From Candidatus Riflebacteria bacterium HGW-Riflebacteria-1 (GTDB lineage: Bacteria > Muiribacteriota > Ozemobacteria > Ozemobacterales > Ozemobacteraceae): a DNA stretch of 64,000 nucleotides. The notes beneath the pieces were generated by a model. It did no database searches. It was given only the letters and a program-made list of their open reading frames with translations, and was not told the DNA's origin. The stretch is from assembly GCA_002839445.1 (NCBI GenBank), contig PGYB01000013.1:94079-158078 (forward strand), in the 5' to 3' direction. Each line of letters starts with the position of its first letter. Position 1 is the stretch's first letter. Positions 15,644 to 23,162 of the stretch are shown piece by piece. The position numbers and the translations under genes were made by a program.

Positions 15644-15850
15644 GTGGTTCTGGCTGAAATATCCCCGGGGCGCTACAATCTTATTGACGGTCACCACAGG
15701 ATGGAAAAGGCCAGGCGTCTTGGGGTCGACAGGGTGCAGGCATACAAACTGAACATGGGGCAGCACACCACCTTTTTGACGAGCAGCAAGGCATATCAGT
15801 TGCATGTCGAGTATTGGAACGGCAAATTGAAAGATAAAAAAGGTCGGTAG
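15644..15850 (+). pseudogene. Remnant of a ParB-like nuclease domain protein
   Basis: 68 residues: ISPGRYNLIDGHHRMEKARRLGV, then YKLNMGQHTTFL and YHVEYWN-like end. GRYNLIDGHHRxEKA is the core of small ParB/Srx-like domain proteins that act in chromosome biology, modification or as nucleases. The first third of the domain is missing and there is no clear ribosome site, so I call it a fragment. A shorter, more decayed copy is present at 18441-18525. Confidence 0.6.
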
Positions 15851-16196
15851 GTCACAAATTCCATGGACCACAATATCGCTGGCTGGCCAGCATGAAAGCT
15901 TGTAGTCATAGTCGCAACTTCATTCCCATTCCATTCTGCCAAGTATATTGGCAGCGTGGTTAAGCGTGCCGGATTGGCAGGGCCAGAGAGGTGAATCTGG
16001 CAAGAGAAATCATCAAGGAAAGACTGCTCAAGTAATGCTGCGCAGAAACTAACCCGCCAATCTTATGCAGTGTTCAAGAAAAATGAACAAGGATAAAAAA
16101 TGAACAAAGCAGGGAAACATAGCTGGATTAGGCTCATTAAAACTTGAGTCGCCAGATTATGAGTTAGTAAATCGCCTGAGAGCTATTTCTTTTTTC
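15851..16196. other. Intergenic stretch with no recognisable feature
   Basis: No convincing gene, repeat or RNA structure seen between the ParB-like remnant and the next promoter. Confidence 0.5.
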
Positions 16197-16244
16197 TTGA
16201 TAACATGTGAATTGCACGATAACATATGTAATGTTATTGTGCAA
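16197..16244 (+). promoter_or_regulatory. Promoter and operator palindrome before the HTH/NTase pair
   Basis: -35 TTGATA (16197-16202), 17-bp spacer, -10 TAACAT (16220-16225). TTGCACGATAACAT (16212-16225) and ATGTTATTGTGCAA (16231-16244) pair at 13 of 14 positions around atgta. A further half-site, gataacatgtgaattg, overlaps the -35. Autorepression by the winged-helix product is likely. Confidence 0.75.
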
Positions 16245-16270
16245 AAACAGTGTTATGGTTGGGGGAAAAG

Positions 16271-17248
16271 ATGCTGATTAACAAATTTCAAAACTATCTG
16301 GAGAGTGCTCTAGGGGTAGAGGTGAAAGTCTATTCCCCTGATAATGTTCGTTTTCCGCTCTTTATTGCAGAAATATACGATTTCTATCGTTGCAGCATAC
16401 ATGGTTGCGACTTTTTTTTAATGCTTGATAAACAAGTTTCTGGACAGACCCCGGCAACCATCAGAAGACATGCAGATGTAGTTTTTGATAAGACAGGTTA
16501 TGAGATCATTTATGTTTGCAAAGCAATAGCAAGTTTTGATCGGAAAAGGTTGATTGAGCATAAGGTCGCGTTTGTGGTGCCAGAAAACCAGATGTATCTG
16601 CCGATACTAAAAATTGATCTGAGAGAACATTTTCGAAGCCTGCGCTCAACAAAGACCGGCAGACTTAGCCCATCAACCCAGACAATTTTGCTGCGCGCTT
16701 TTTATGAAAAAGAGATGGATTGTTATACCACCAAAATTTTGTCAGAGAAACACAATTACTCTATGATGACTCTAAAACGAGCCTTTGATGAGTTAGAGGA
16801 CCTTGGTCTTGCTGAAGTCTTTCAGGAAGGTCGGGAACGTGTCTTAAGATTTCTGTATAAAGGGCGAGAATTATGGGGCAAAGCCTTGGAACTTCTTCGA
16901 ACACCTGTTAAGAGAAAGGTTTTCGTATGTAATACCCTGATTTCAAAAGATTGGATTCAAGCTGGCATTAATGCTTTGGCCCAATACACAATGCTGGCCG
17001 AGCCAGCTGAAAAAGTTTTCGCAATGAACTCTGAATGTTTCAATGAACTTAAAAGGTCGGGGAAAATTGTGCAAAGAAATCGCCGGGATAGTGATTGTGT
17101 GCAAATCGAAATTTGGCATTATCAGCCTGAGTTATTCAGCAAAAACAGAGTAGCTGATCCTTTATCTGTCTATCTGAGTCTCCATGATGTAAAGGACGAA
17201 AGAGTTGAAATGGCTCTTGATTCAGTTCTGGAGGAATTTCAATGGTAA
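16271..17248 (+). CDS. Winged-helix antitoxin-like protein (AbiEi-like variant)
   Basis: 325 residues from ATG 16271, preferred over GTG 16250 because gggggaa (16261-16267) lies just upstream. The N-terminal ~110 residues are a mixed domain; about 140-210 hold a winged helix (STQTILLRAFYEKEMDCYTTKILSEKHN...MMTLKRAFDELEDLGL) as in MarR/AbiEi-type repressors. It overlaps the nucleotidyltransferase gene by 7 bp, and the operator palindrome precedes it, the same plan as AbiE. I infer the antitoxin and repressor of a nucleotidyltransferase toxin. It does not look like canonical AbiEi in length or motifs. Confidence 0.7.
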   Translation: MLINKFQNYLESALGVEVKVYSPDNVRFPLFIAEIYDFYRCSIHGCDFFLMLDKQVSGQTPATIRRHADVVFDKTGYEIIYVCKAIASFDRKRLIEHKVAFVVPENQMYLPILKIDLREHFRSLRSTKTGRLSPSTQTILLRAFYEKEMDCYTTKILSEKHNYSMMTLKRAFDELEDLGLAEVFQEGRERVLRFLYKGRELWGKALELLRTPVKRKVFVCNTLISKDWIQAGINALAQYTMLAEPAEKVFAMNSECFNELKRSGKIVQRNRRDSDCVQIEIWHYQPELFSKNRVADPLSVYLSLHDVKDERVEMALDSVLEEFQW

Positions 17249-18003
17249 GGGGCCTGGATAAGTTTAAAGAGCATTTCCAGCAATATAAAGATAGCTACAT
17301 TTTAATTGGTGGTGCGGCCTGCTCGGTCGTCATGGACGAATCTGGAGTTGAATTCAGGGCCACTAAAGATCTGGATCTCATTTTATGTGTAGAATCGCTT
17401 GATAACGGGTTTATTAGTGCATTTTGGGAATTTATAAAGAGAGGCCATTACTTAAATCAGCAGAGGAGTGATGGTAAAAGGTTATTCTACCGATTCGCTG
17501 AGCCCGAAGACAAAGATTATCCTGAAATGCTGGAGCTGTTCTCCAGATTGCCTGATGGCCTGAAATTTGAAGGAGAGGGAAGGCTCACTCCCATCCCTGT
17601 GGATGAGGAAACTTCAAGCCTTTCTGCAATTCTGCTGGATGAGGGTTACTATGGCTTTCTTCAAGCTGGGAAAAATGAGGTAGATGGGCTTGTCATAATT
17701 GGTCAGGAATTTCTGATACCAATGAAGGCGAAAGCCTATCTCGATTTATCTAACAGAAAAGCAGCTGGCGAAAGTATTGATGAGAAAAAGATCAAGAAAC
17801 ACAAAAATGATGTATTAAGACTTTACAGGATTATAGACCCTGAGAATAAAATAACCTTACCAGGAAACATTAAGGCAGATCTTCGTGATTTCTTAACCTC
17901 CATTGAAAACGACCCTGTTGACCCAAGGAGCCTTGGGTATCTTCGAGAAAGTTTGAAGGGAATCTTGAGCAAAATGAGAGAGTTTTATGACCTTGATAAT
18001 TGA
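17242..18003 (+). CDS. Nucleotidyltransferase toxin-like protein
   Basis: 253 residues, with ribosome site ggagg (17230-17234). SYILIGGAACSVV and RATKDLDLILCV give the G-G...D-x-D motif of minimal nucleotidyltransferases; the first strand is followed by the long-helix pattern of AbiEii/MenT-like toxins. QEFLIPMKAKAYLDLSNRKAAG (coded near 17707-17770) resembles the substrate-binding helix of this group. It is translationally coupled to the winged-helix gene. Likely transfers nucleotides to tRNA or protein; target unknown. Intact. Confidence 0.75.
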   Translation: MVRGLDKFKEHFQQYKDSYILIGGAACSVVMDESGVEFRATKDLDLILCVESLDNGFISAFWEFIKRGHYLNQQRSDGKRLFYRFAEPEDKDYPEMLELFSRLPDGLKFEGEGRLTPIPVDEETSSLSAILLDEGYYGFLQAGKNEVDGLVIIGQEFLIPMKAKAYLDLSNRKAAGESIDEKKIKKHKNDVLRLYRIIDPENKITLPGNIKADLRDFLTSIENDPVDPRSLGYLRESLKGILSKMREFYDLDN

Positions 18004-18033
18004 AAATTTGATTACGATAAGTAATTGGATTGC

Positions 18034-18180
18034 TTAGCGCAGAGGAAAAGCATGCTGCAGCTGCGCGTAGATCTTGATTTTTTCGCAGCGGAGACGTGTC
18101 GTGTTCTTGAAGAGAAAGACTGGTTCGGGATTTGAACCAGGTCAACGAAATCCGGATGGTATAGATTTGGGTATAGAAAA
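18034..18180 (+). repeat. Dispersed non-coding repeat, copy 3, fused to Rpn fragment
   Basis: Begins with ttagcgcagaggaaaa, matching the sequence before copy 2, and continues through gcagcggaga, cttgaagagaaagactgg, the hairpin ctGGTTC/GAACCag and tttgggtatagaaaatgcg. The last nine bases gaaaatgcg are shared by the end of copy 2 (13424-13432) and the Rpn gene (14330-14338), so the junction is a microhomology deletion. Confidence 0.8.
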
Positions 18181-18437
18181 TGCGCCGCCGTATGGAAGAG
18201 CGCGAACTTGCCGCCATTGATCTGGCAATGATCAAAGGTGCTGTGCTGGAAAAAGGTATCAGCATCGGTCTTGCCAGAAGCAAGGAAGAGGGCAGAGCAG
18301 AGGGCAGAGCAGAAGGCAGAGCAGAAGGCAAAGCAGAAGGAAAGATCGAGGGCAAGGCAGAAACAGCCGTGAAACTTCAGCTCCTTGGTGCCAGCAAAGA
18401 GATGATAATGCAGGCAACCGGTTTTTCCGAAGAATGA
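18180..18437 (+). pseudogene. C-terminal fragment of an Rpn family nuclease
   Basis: 85 residues nearly identical to the end of the 13654-14640 protein (MRRRMEERELAAIDLAMIKG, then GRAEG repeats, then LLGASKEMIMQATGFSEE). Nuclease core missing. The RAEG/KAEG repeat has expanded by about four units relative to the longer copy. It ends in TGA at the ancestral stop. Confidence 0.85.
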
Positions 18438-18440
18438 TTA

Positions 18441-18525
18441 GAACCGGCAACCACCGGATGGAAAAGGCCCGGCGTCTTGGGCTCGACAGGATGCAGGCCT
18501 GCAATTGAACATGGAAAAGCATATC
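18441..18525 (+). pseudogene. Second ParB-like fragment
   Basis: caccggatggaaaaggcc and ggcgtcttgggctcgacagg match 15698-15740 with few changes; the encoded HHRMEKARRLGLDRMQAC ends in a stop. It begins right after the Rpn fragment, so both debris types moved or were duplicated together. Confidence 0.65.
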
Positions 18526-18934
18526 TGCGCCACGTCGCGTGCGCGTGGAAGAACCAGAAATAGTGCAATTTTTTTTAGTGCTTGTACTATTCGCATAAAT
18601 ATGGTTTGATGAGAGCAGCAATTTCGCGGTCTGATTTTTTAACAGCAGACAAATCTCGAAATTTTTCACACCGTTGGTACACGAGTTCTATTTATGGCGG
18701 CCGCAAGGCCGCCGTTTTGTTCCCGAATGCTGCTGATATCCTCACCACTTGGGCAACGAACAGCAATCGCAAAGATTGTTTTCTGGTGTGCGGCCTGACA
18801 GGCCTCGACTACCCGTGTTCGGCGATTCCAGGCGAAGAATTCAGCTTCTAGAAACCTCAGTAAGCGTTCAGTTGAGTCACGAATTTTTCAGCATGCGTAT
18901 CTGTATGTTTCGCGTTTGCCGCAAACTGGTTCAT
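18526..18934. other. Intergenic region with one terminator-like hairpin
   Basis: Only a GC-rich hairpin is seen: GGCGGCC (18696-18702) / GGCCGCC (18707-18713) followed by GTTTTGTT. No gene end lies just upstream on the + strand, so it may end a transcript from the decayed region. Confidence 0.45.
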
Positions 18935-19738
18935 TCAGAGCGCATCAAGAATTTTGGCTTTGCAGTCATCAAATTGGCTGTCGGTTATCATTTCGAATTC
19001 ATGAAATGAACGCAGATACAACAGCTTGTTTTCAATCTCGATTATTTCAGATAAACCCTTTTGCAGGTCTGATTTTTGCAAAAATGCAACGACAACAGCT
19101 CTGAGCTCATTGTGGCAAATGACGTTCTGAGACAAGAAATAATGGAGATCGTCAAACCCAGCGCGCAGCTGGTTTAGGCCGAGTTCCTTGAGCATATTGG
19201 TGAAAATTCTGACCTTCTGCTCCTTGAAGTCTTCAATTTCAATGAGCTTCTGCTTGAACAGATCCTTCAATTTTTCCATTCGGGCCAGAGTCAGTTTTCT
19301 TCTGGAAGTTTCAGCTTTCAACCTGCATTCAGCCTGCTCCGCCACATGTTTTCGGTTGCGGGTAAAGACGCCTATTTTCTGATCTTCTTCCTGGACGTGC
19401 TTTAAGACCCAGTCTACAAGAAATTTTACCAGATCTTCAGGACTCAAATTTTCTCCATGTTTCAAGCGAAGAAGAATATCAGTAACCTCTTTTATCAGGT
19501 TACCATGCAGTTTCTTATGATTTTCCAGCTCATCAAATCCGATTGTCTCCATGAAAGCTTCTTCGGCAGCAAAATGATGCCTGGTATAATTCACAACAAA
19601 TTTTAATGCCTCGCCAAGCTGATGTGGAGCCAGACCACTTTCCAGAGAAGATTCGAGTTGATCTACCAGGCAAACGAGTTCCTTGTGCTGGCTGTCAACA
19701 ACATCACAGCCAATACTGAATGATTGATCCCATTTCAT
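18935..19738 (-). CDS. Bacteriohemerythrin with long C-terminal extension
   Basis: 267 residues from ATG 19738, with agagg just upstream; a TTG two codons earlier is less likely. The first ~125 residues form an O2-binding hemerythrin with all iron ligands: H18, H55, E59, H74, H78, H114, D119 (DSQHKE, RHHFAAEE, HKKLH, HVQEED). The rest is a coiled coil (residues 135-190) ending in a SHOCT-like segment (SFHEFEMITDSQFDDCKAKIL). It may be an O2 sensor or store linked to a partner, rather than the plain 130-residue form. No neighbour in the same operon. Confidence 0.88.
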   Translation of the reverse strand: MKWDQSFSIGCDVVDSQHKELVCLVDQLESSLESGLAPHQLGEALKFVVNYTRHHFAAEEAFMETIGFDELENHKKLHGNLIKEVTDILLRLKHGENLSPEDLVKFLVDWVLKHVQEEDQKIGVFTRNRKHVAEQAECRLKAETSRRKLTLARMEKLKDLFKQKLIEIEDFKEQKVRIFTNMLKELGLNQLRAGFDDLHYFLSQNVICHNELRAVVVAFLQKSDLQKGLSEIIEIENKLLYLRSFHEFEMITDSQFDDCKAKILDAL

Positions 19739-19774
19739 AGACAACCTCTGACTTCACTGCAAGTTTGCTACTGA

Positions 19775-21448
19775 TTATAAATGATTTCTCCCAGCAATTC
19801 CAGCTGGAGAATCAGTTCGGATTTTTGGCAGGCAGTCTGGATACTTCTTTTGAATAAAAGCGACCAGTTTTTCTCTGACTTCGCACCTGAGATCCCATGC
19901 CTGGCCTGAGCTCTGAGCGCTTACCAGGACTCTCAGCTCCATTGCCCGATCGGTCGTGTTGGTGATCTGAACGCCGCAGACTTTTTTATCCCATAATGGT
20001 GATGCGGCAACGATTTCTCGCACTGCCGCGCGAACGTCATCAACCGGAACCGTGTAATCGACAAAAATGCTGACCGTACCAAGTATGTCAGCCGAGTTTC
20101 TTGTCCAGTTCTGAAAGGGCTTTTCAATAAAGTAGTTTATTGGCACCACCAGTCTTCGAAGGTCCCAGATCCTTACTACCACATAGGTCAGGGTTATCTC
20201 TTCAATCCAGCCCCATTCATTTTCGACAATCACCACGTCTTCGATCCTGATGGGCTGAGTTAAAGCGATTTGCAGCCCGGCAAGAAGCATCGCAATCGTT
20301 TTTTGCGCAGAAAGCCCGACAATGATTCCGACTACTCCGGCTGAAGCCAGAATGCTTGTGCCCAGCTGTCTGACGGTTTCAAACACCATCAGCATTGAAC
20401 CAAGACTGAAGATGCCTATTACCAGCAAAATAATCTTTTTAAGAACAAATACCTGGGTAAAAATTGCGCGAGCTTTCTGAGTTCCGCCGGTATTTGCCTT
20501 AAAATGCCAGACTATTCCTTTCTCAATCGTAAATACAAGCTGAATGAGAATCCAGGTTACCGATACAATAATCGCGATACTGCTGATGTTCTGCACAAAC
20601 AGCTTCATACCTTCGCTCAGACTAAACATCGGTATCGCGAGAATTATCGCCATCAGCGGCAGAACAAACCTGAGACACTTTCCGATAAATGGAACCAGAA
20701 GGGTGTCCCAACGGCTCGGCGTTCCGTCTGCCCATTTGTTTAACCTGATGTCTATCAGCGCGATACATCTGAACAAAAGCCAGAAAACAACAAAGAAACC
20801 GCCGATATCGGTGAGTTGACCGGCGACATTCAGAAACCAGTCAGACTCCGCCAGTTGCCCGGCATCCCCGAAAAGCAGTGAAAGCCCGGTATAAATGCCG
20901 TAAATCCATATAAACAGGGAAAGGGGCTTCTTAAGGGAAAAGAGAAAAGCGTTAAAATTGCTATGCTGACTCTCGGCAACCTCGCGCAGATGATCGATTT
21001 TCACCGGATCTTTTTCTTCTGCGTTCATCCTTTTTCTGATCAGCCTGCGGCAAAGCCAGTCGACAGCGGCCACCAGCAAAATCAGCAGTAGAAATGCGAT
21101 AACCTTCAAAGAACTGATTCCAGAAGCAACCTGCCAGGACACCCATGCGCCAAGATGTGGTGCAAGGCTCTTTTCGAGATTCCTGATATTGATGCTGATT
21201 CGCCTGCTGGTCTTCTGCAAGCGGTCTTTTGATATTACAAACTTTTCGTGATCCAGGTTTGTCAGCGTCTTGAGCGTAACCGCAAGATCGGTCGGCGCGG
21301 AACCGGTAACCTCGTTCTGCCGCTCAGCATTTACGCTGCAGTAAACCGGCCCCTGCGTGCAAACCTGCATAGTAAAAAGTAGCATACCGACCAATAGCCA
21401 ACTTAACCTGTGTTCAGGCCTGTTGACGACTGTAATTTCATTATTCAT
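19775..21448 (-). CDS. MscS-family mechanosensitive channel
   Basis: 557 residues with ggagg before ATG 21448. A signal-like N-terminus, a periplasmic ~70-residue region, then about five transmembrane segments. The pore-lining helix and beta domain are seen in SILASAGVVGIIVGLSAQKT, PIRIEDVVIVENEWGWIEEI and VPINYFIEKPFQNWTR. The pore segment is the MscS TM3 type (Gly/Ala packed). It releases solutes in osmotic downshock. C-terminus without the 90-residue alpha/beta cage being longer than usual. It stands 36 bp from the hemerythrin start and could share a transcript. Confidence 0.9.
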   Translation of the reverse strand: MNNEITVVNRPEHRLSWLLVGMLLFTMQVCTQGPVYCSVNAERQNEVTGSAPTDLAVTLKTLTNLDHEKFVISKDRLQKTSRRISINIRNLEKSLAPHLGAWVSWQVASGISSLKVIAFLLLILLVAAVDWLCRRLIRKRMNAEEKDPVKIDHLREVAESQHSNFNAFLFSLKKPLSLFIWIYGIYTGLSLLFGDAGQLAESDWFLNVAGQLTDIGGFFVVFWLLFRCIALIDIRLNKWADGTPSRWDTLLVPFIGKCLRFVLPLMAIILAIPMFSLSEGMKLFVQNISSIAIIVSVTWILIQLVFTIEKGIVWHFKANTGGTQKARAIFTQVFVLKKIILLVIGIFSLGSMLMVFETVRQLGTSILASAGVVGIIVGLSAQKTIAMLLAGLQIALTQPIRIEDVVIVENEWGWIEEITLTYVVVRIWDLRRLVVPINYFIEKPFQNWTRNSADILGTVSIFVDYTVPVDDVRAAVREIVAASPLWDKKVCGVQITNTTDRAMELRVLVSAQSSGQAWDLRCEVREKLVAFIQKKYPDCLPKIRTDSPAGIAGRNHL

Positions 21449-21914
21449 CGATTTTCCTCCAGCTGATCAGGAAGCGCGCAATCGCCTGTTCAGCGACAGG
21501 CGCGTAACAACCACAACCCGGGATTGTTATTGCATTCTATGATTGCTTTGCAGCAAAAGACTTCTCAAGTTTCGCATGCTTCTGATATTTCATCTGCCCT
21601 TAAAATAAGCGATATCATGCTATTAGTCAAATACCAGCCGTGCAGTCCAGCAATTCTCGGTCAAAATCAACAGTCATTCTGCGCGAGCCGTCAGGCGAAG
21701 TCGCAGAATCCACTTTTTAGCGCTTTTCTGGATCCTGCGACTGCGCTTCGCTTCGCGCAGGATGACGAATAAAAAAGCGATGCCTCAATATCATGATCTC
21801 TGTTGATGATGGTTTTACAACTCACCGAGAATTGCTGCGTGCAGTCACTGATGCGCCGAAGCTTTTGTGCAGCAGAACAATTTGCCGGCAATAGATCACA
21901 AGGCCGATTTGTTT
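21449..21914. other. Intergenic region with REP-like palindrome
   Basis: ATCCTGCG (21730-21737) and CGCAGGAT (21756-21763) pair around tgcgcttcgcttcg; a related palindrome (catcctgcg...cgcaggatcc) lies at 38866-38891. Otherwise nothing recognisable. Confidence 0.5.
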
Positions 21915-22646
21915 TCAGGGTTTGTGCCCAAACGGAAAAATGTAAACCGGCACCTGGTTACTGCCGGTGATGCCGAGTATTTCGGCAACCGCCTGCTCAT
22001 CTACAGCCCCGACCGGAACCGTTCCCAGGCCGAGTGCCTCTGCCTGCAGGCAGATGTTCTGGCCGACATGCCCGGCTTCCATATAAACATACATGCCGCC
22101 TCGGGTGCCGTAACGTTCGGTTGTTCGCTCGTAAACAGCAGTCAGAACGATTGTAGCCGGCGCCAGCTTGACGTGCTGCTGAAATACTGAGGCATTGCTG
22201 AGGGCTTCACGAAAATCGCCGCGTTTAGCAAATTCGAGGCTGTGGCTGGCGATTTTGTAATGATAAACACCCGGCTCAAGTCCTGTGATCGTGCCGACCA
22301 CCAGCCAGGTTTCGAGTGGGTAGGTCGCACCAGCTGAAGGAGCCGTTCTGAAAGGGTAATCTTTGCCGGTAATGCCCTGAGCAGCCCATAAAAGCTGCGA
22401 CACCTCGGCCAGTTCCGGAGGCCGGGGGCTGTATTCGCGCAGTGAGCGGCGCTTCAGCAGAGCTTCTTCAAGCGATATCGAACTGCTCAAGCGGGGTTGC
22501 GGCAATGCCACTTCTGACAGAACTGTCTGGCTGTAAGCTTTTGGCGCCTGCCCGCTGTTGCAACCCGCCAGTATGATCAACAGCAGGCAATATGATATGA
22601 AGTGCCAGCCGCGGCTTTCTAATAAACGATTCAGATAATGCTCCAT
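21915..22646 (-). CDS. SagB/nitroreductase-family lipoprotein
   Basis: 243 residues. Lipoprotein signal with lipobox LAGC (C29). Then EALLKRRSLREYSPRP, LLWAAQGITG, the Gly-Ala-Thr-Tyr-Pro block SAGATYPLETWLVV and EAGHVGQNICLQAEALGLGTVPVGA: the FMN-binding nitroreductase fold of SagB/ThcOx-type dehydrogenases. No peptide-cyclising neighbours (SagC, SagD), so a bacteriocin role is unlikely; many single SagB-like proteins are unassigned oxidoreductases. Divergent from the B12 receptor, 517 bp away. Confidence 0.85.
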   Translation of the reverse strand: MEHYLNRLLESRGWHFISYCLLLIILAGCNSGQAPKAYSQTVLSEVALPQPRLSSSISLEEALLKRRSLREYSPRPPELAEVSQLLWAAQGITGKDYPFRTAPSAGATYPLETWLVVGTITGLEPGVYHYKIASHSLEFAKRGDFREALSNASVFQQHVKLAPATIVLTAVYERTTERYGTRGGMYVYMEAGHVGQNICLQAEALGLGTVPVGAVDEQAVAEILGITGSNQVPVYIFPFGHKP

Positions 22647-22714
22647 GCCCCCCTGTCCTCTCTTTATGGATGTCTTCGGGAAGTTTGACCATCATGTTAC
22701 TGCGCATCTCTATA

Positions 22715-22829
22715 AATTTTATCACATTTAGCCATTTTTCAAATGTCGACTGCAGTTTTCGCGGCAGTTTTTTTCTGCCTTATAACAAGATCAAAACGAG
22801 ACGGCCTTTGGGGAAAGTTATTTTCAGAT
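22715..22829 (-). mobile_element. Deleted remnant of the Rpn element
   Basis: 22715-22765 matches 25488-25539 inside the second Rpn gene (aaattt...gttttcgcggc) with one change; 22766-22829 matches 26085-26149, the flank beyond that gene (agttttttt...ttattttcagat). About 545 bp, most of the 5' part of the coding region, is lost between. So this is an internally deleted copy, in the same orientation, 2.7 kb from the intact one. Confidence 0.85.
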
Positions 22830-22964
22830 TATTTAGCCGGCTGTTTGCTCGTGCTGTAGCGAAAGCGATAAATCGTAACGCAAAATTGCGCGATGATGTT
22901 ATGTTGACGCCGACAAACAGAGCATTAAGACAATATCTGTTGCAAATAGACGCTGGTTGATTTA

Positions 22965-23120
22965 CTATCCCACTGGCTGAAAAAGGGAAGTCGGGTGCAA
23001 ATCCCGCGTGAGTCCGTCGCCGTATTTGGGGACAAATGCCCAGAGCAGGTCACTGTCGCATAGATGGGAAGACCGGGCAGGAGAATGATCCATAAGCCGG
23101 AATACCTCTAAAGCCCATTG
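22965..23120 (+). promoter_or_regulatory. Cobalamin riboswitch
   Basis: Conserved blocks in order: cccactggctg, gggaagtcgggtgcaaatcccgc, gagtccgtcgccgta, a central stem with cactgtcgcatagatgggaagaccgggcagg, gatccataagccggaatacc. These are P3/P4 and J6/3 elements and the final paired region of the Cbl family. It lies 43 bp before a BtuB-like gene with a ggaccttat...gagg leader; B12 binding would shut off expression, probably at translation start, as the ribosome site gaggtgg (23149) follows. Confidence 0.92.
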
Positions 23121-23162
23121 GACCTTATGTCCGGTGAACTATATGCGAGGTGGCGATGACCC

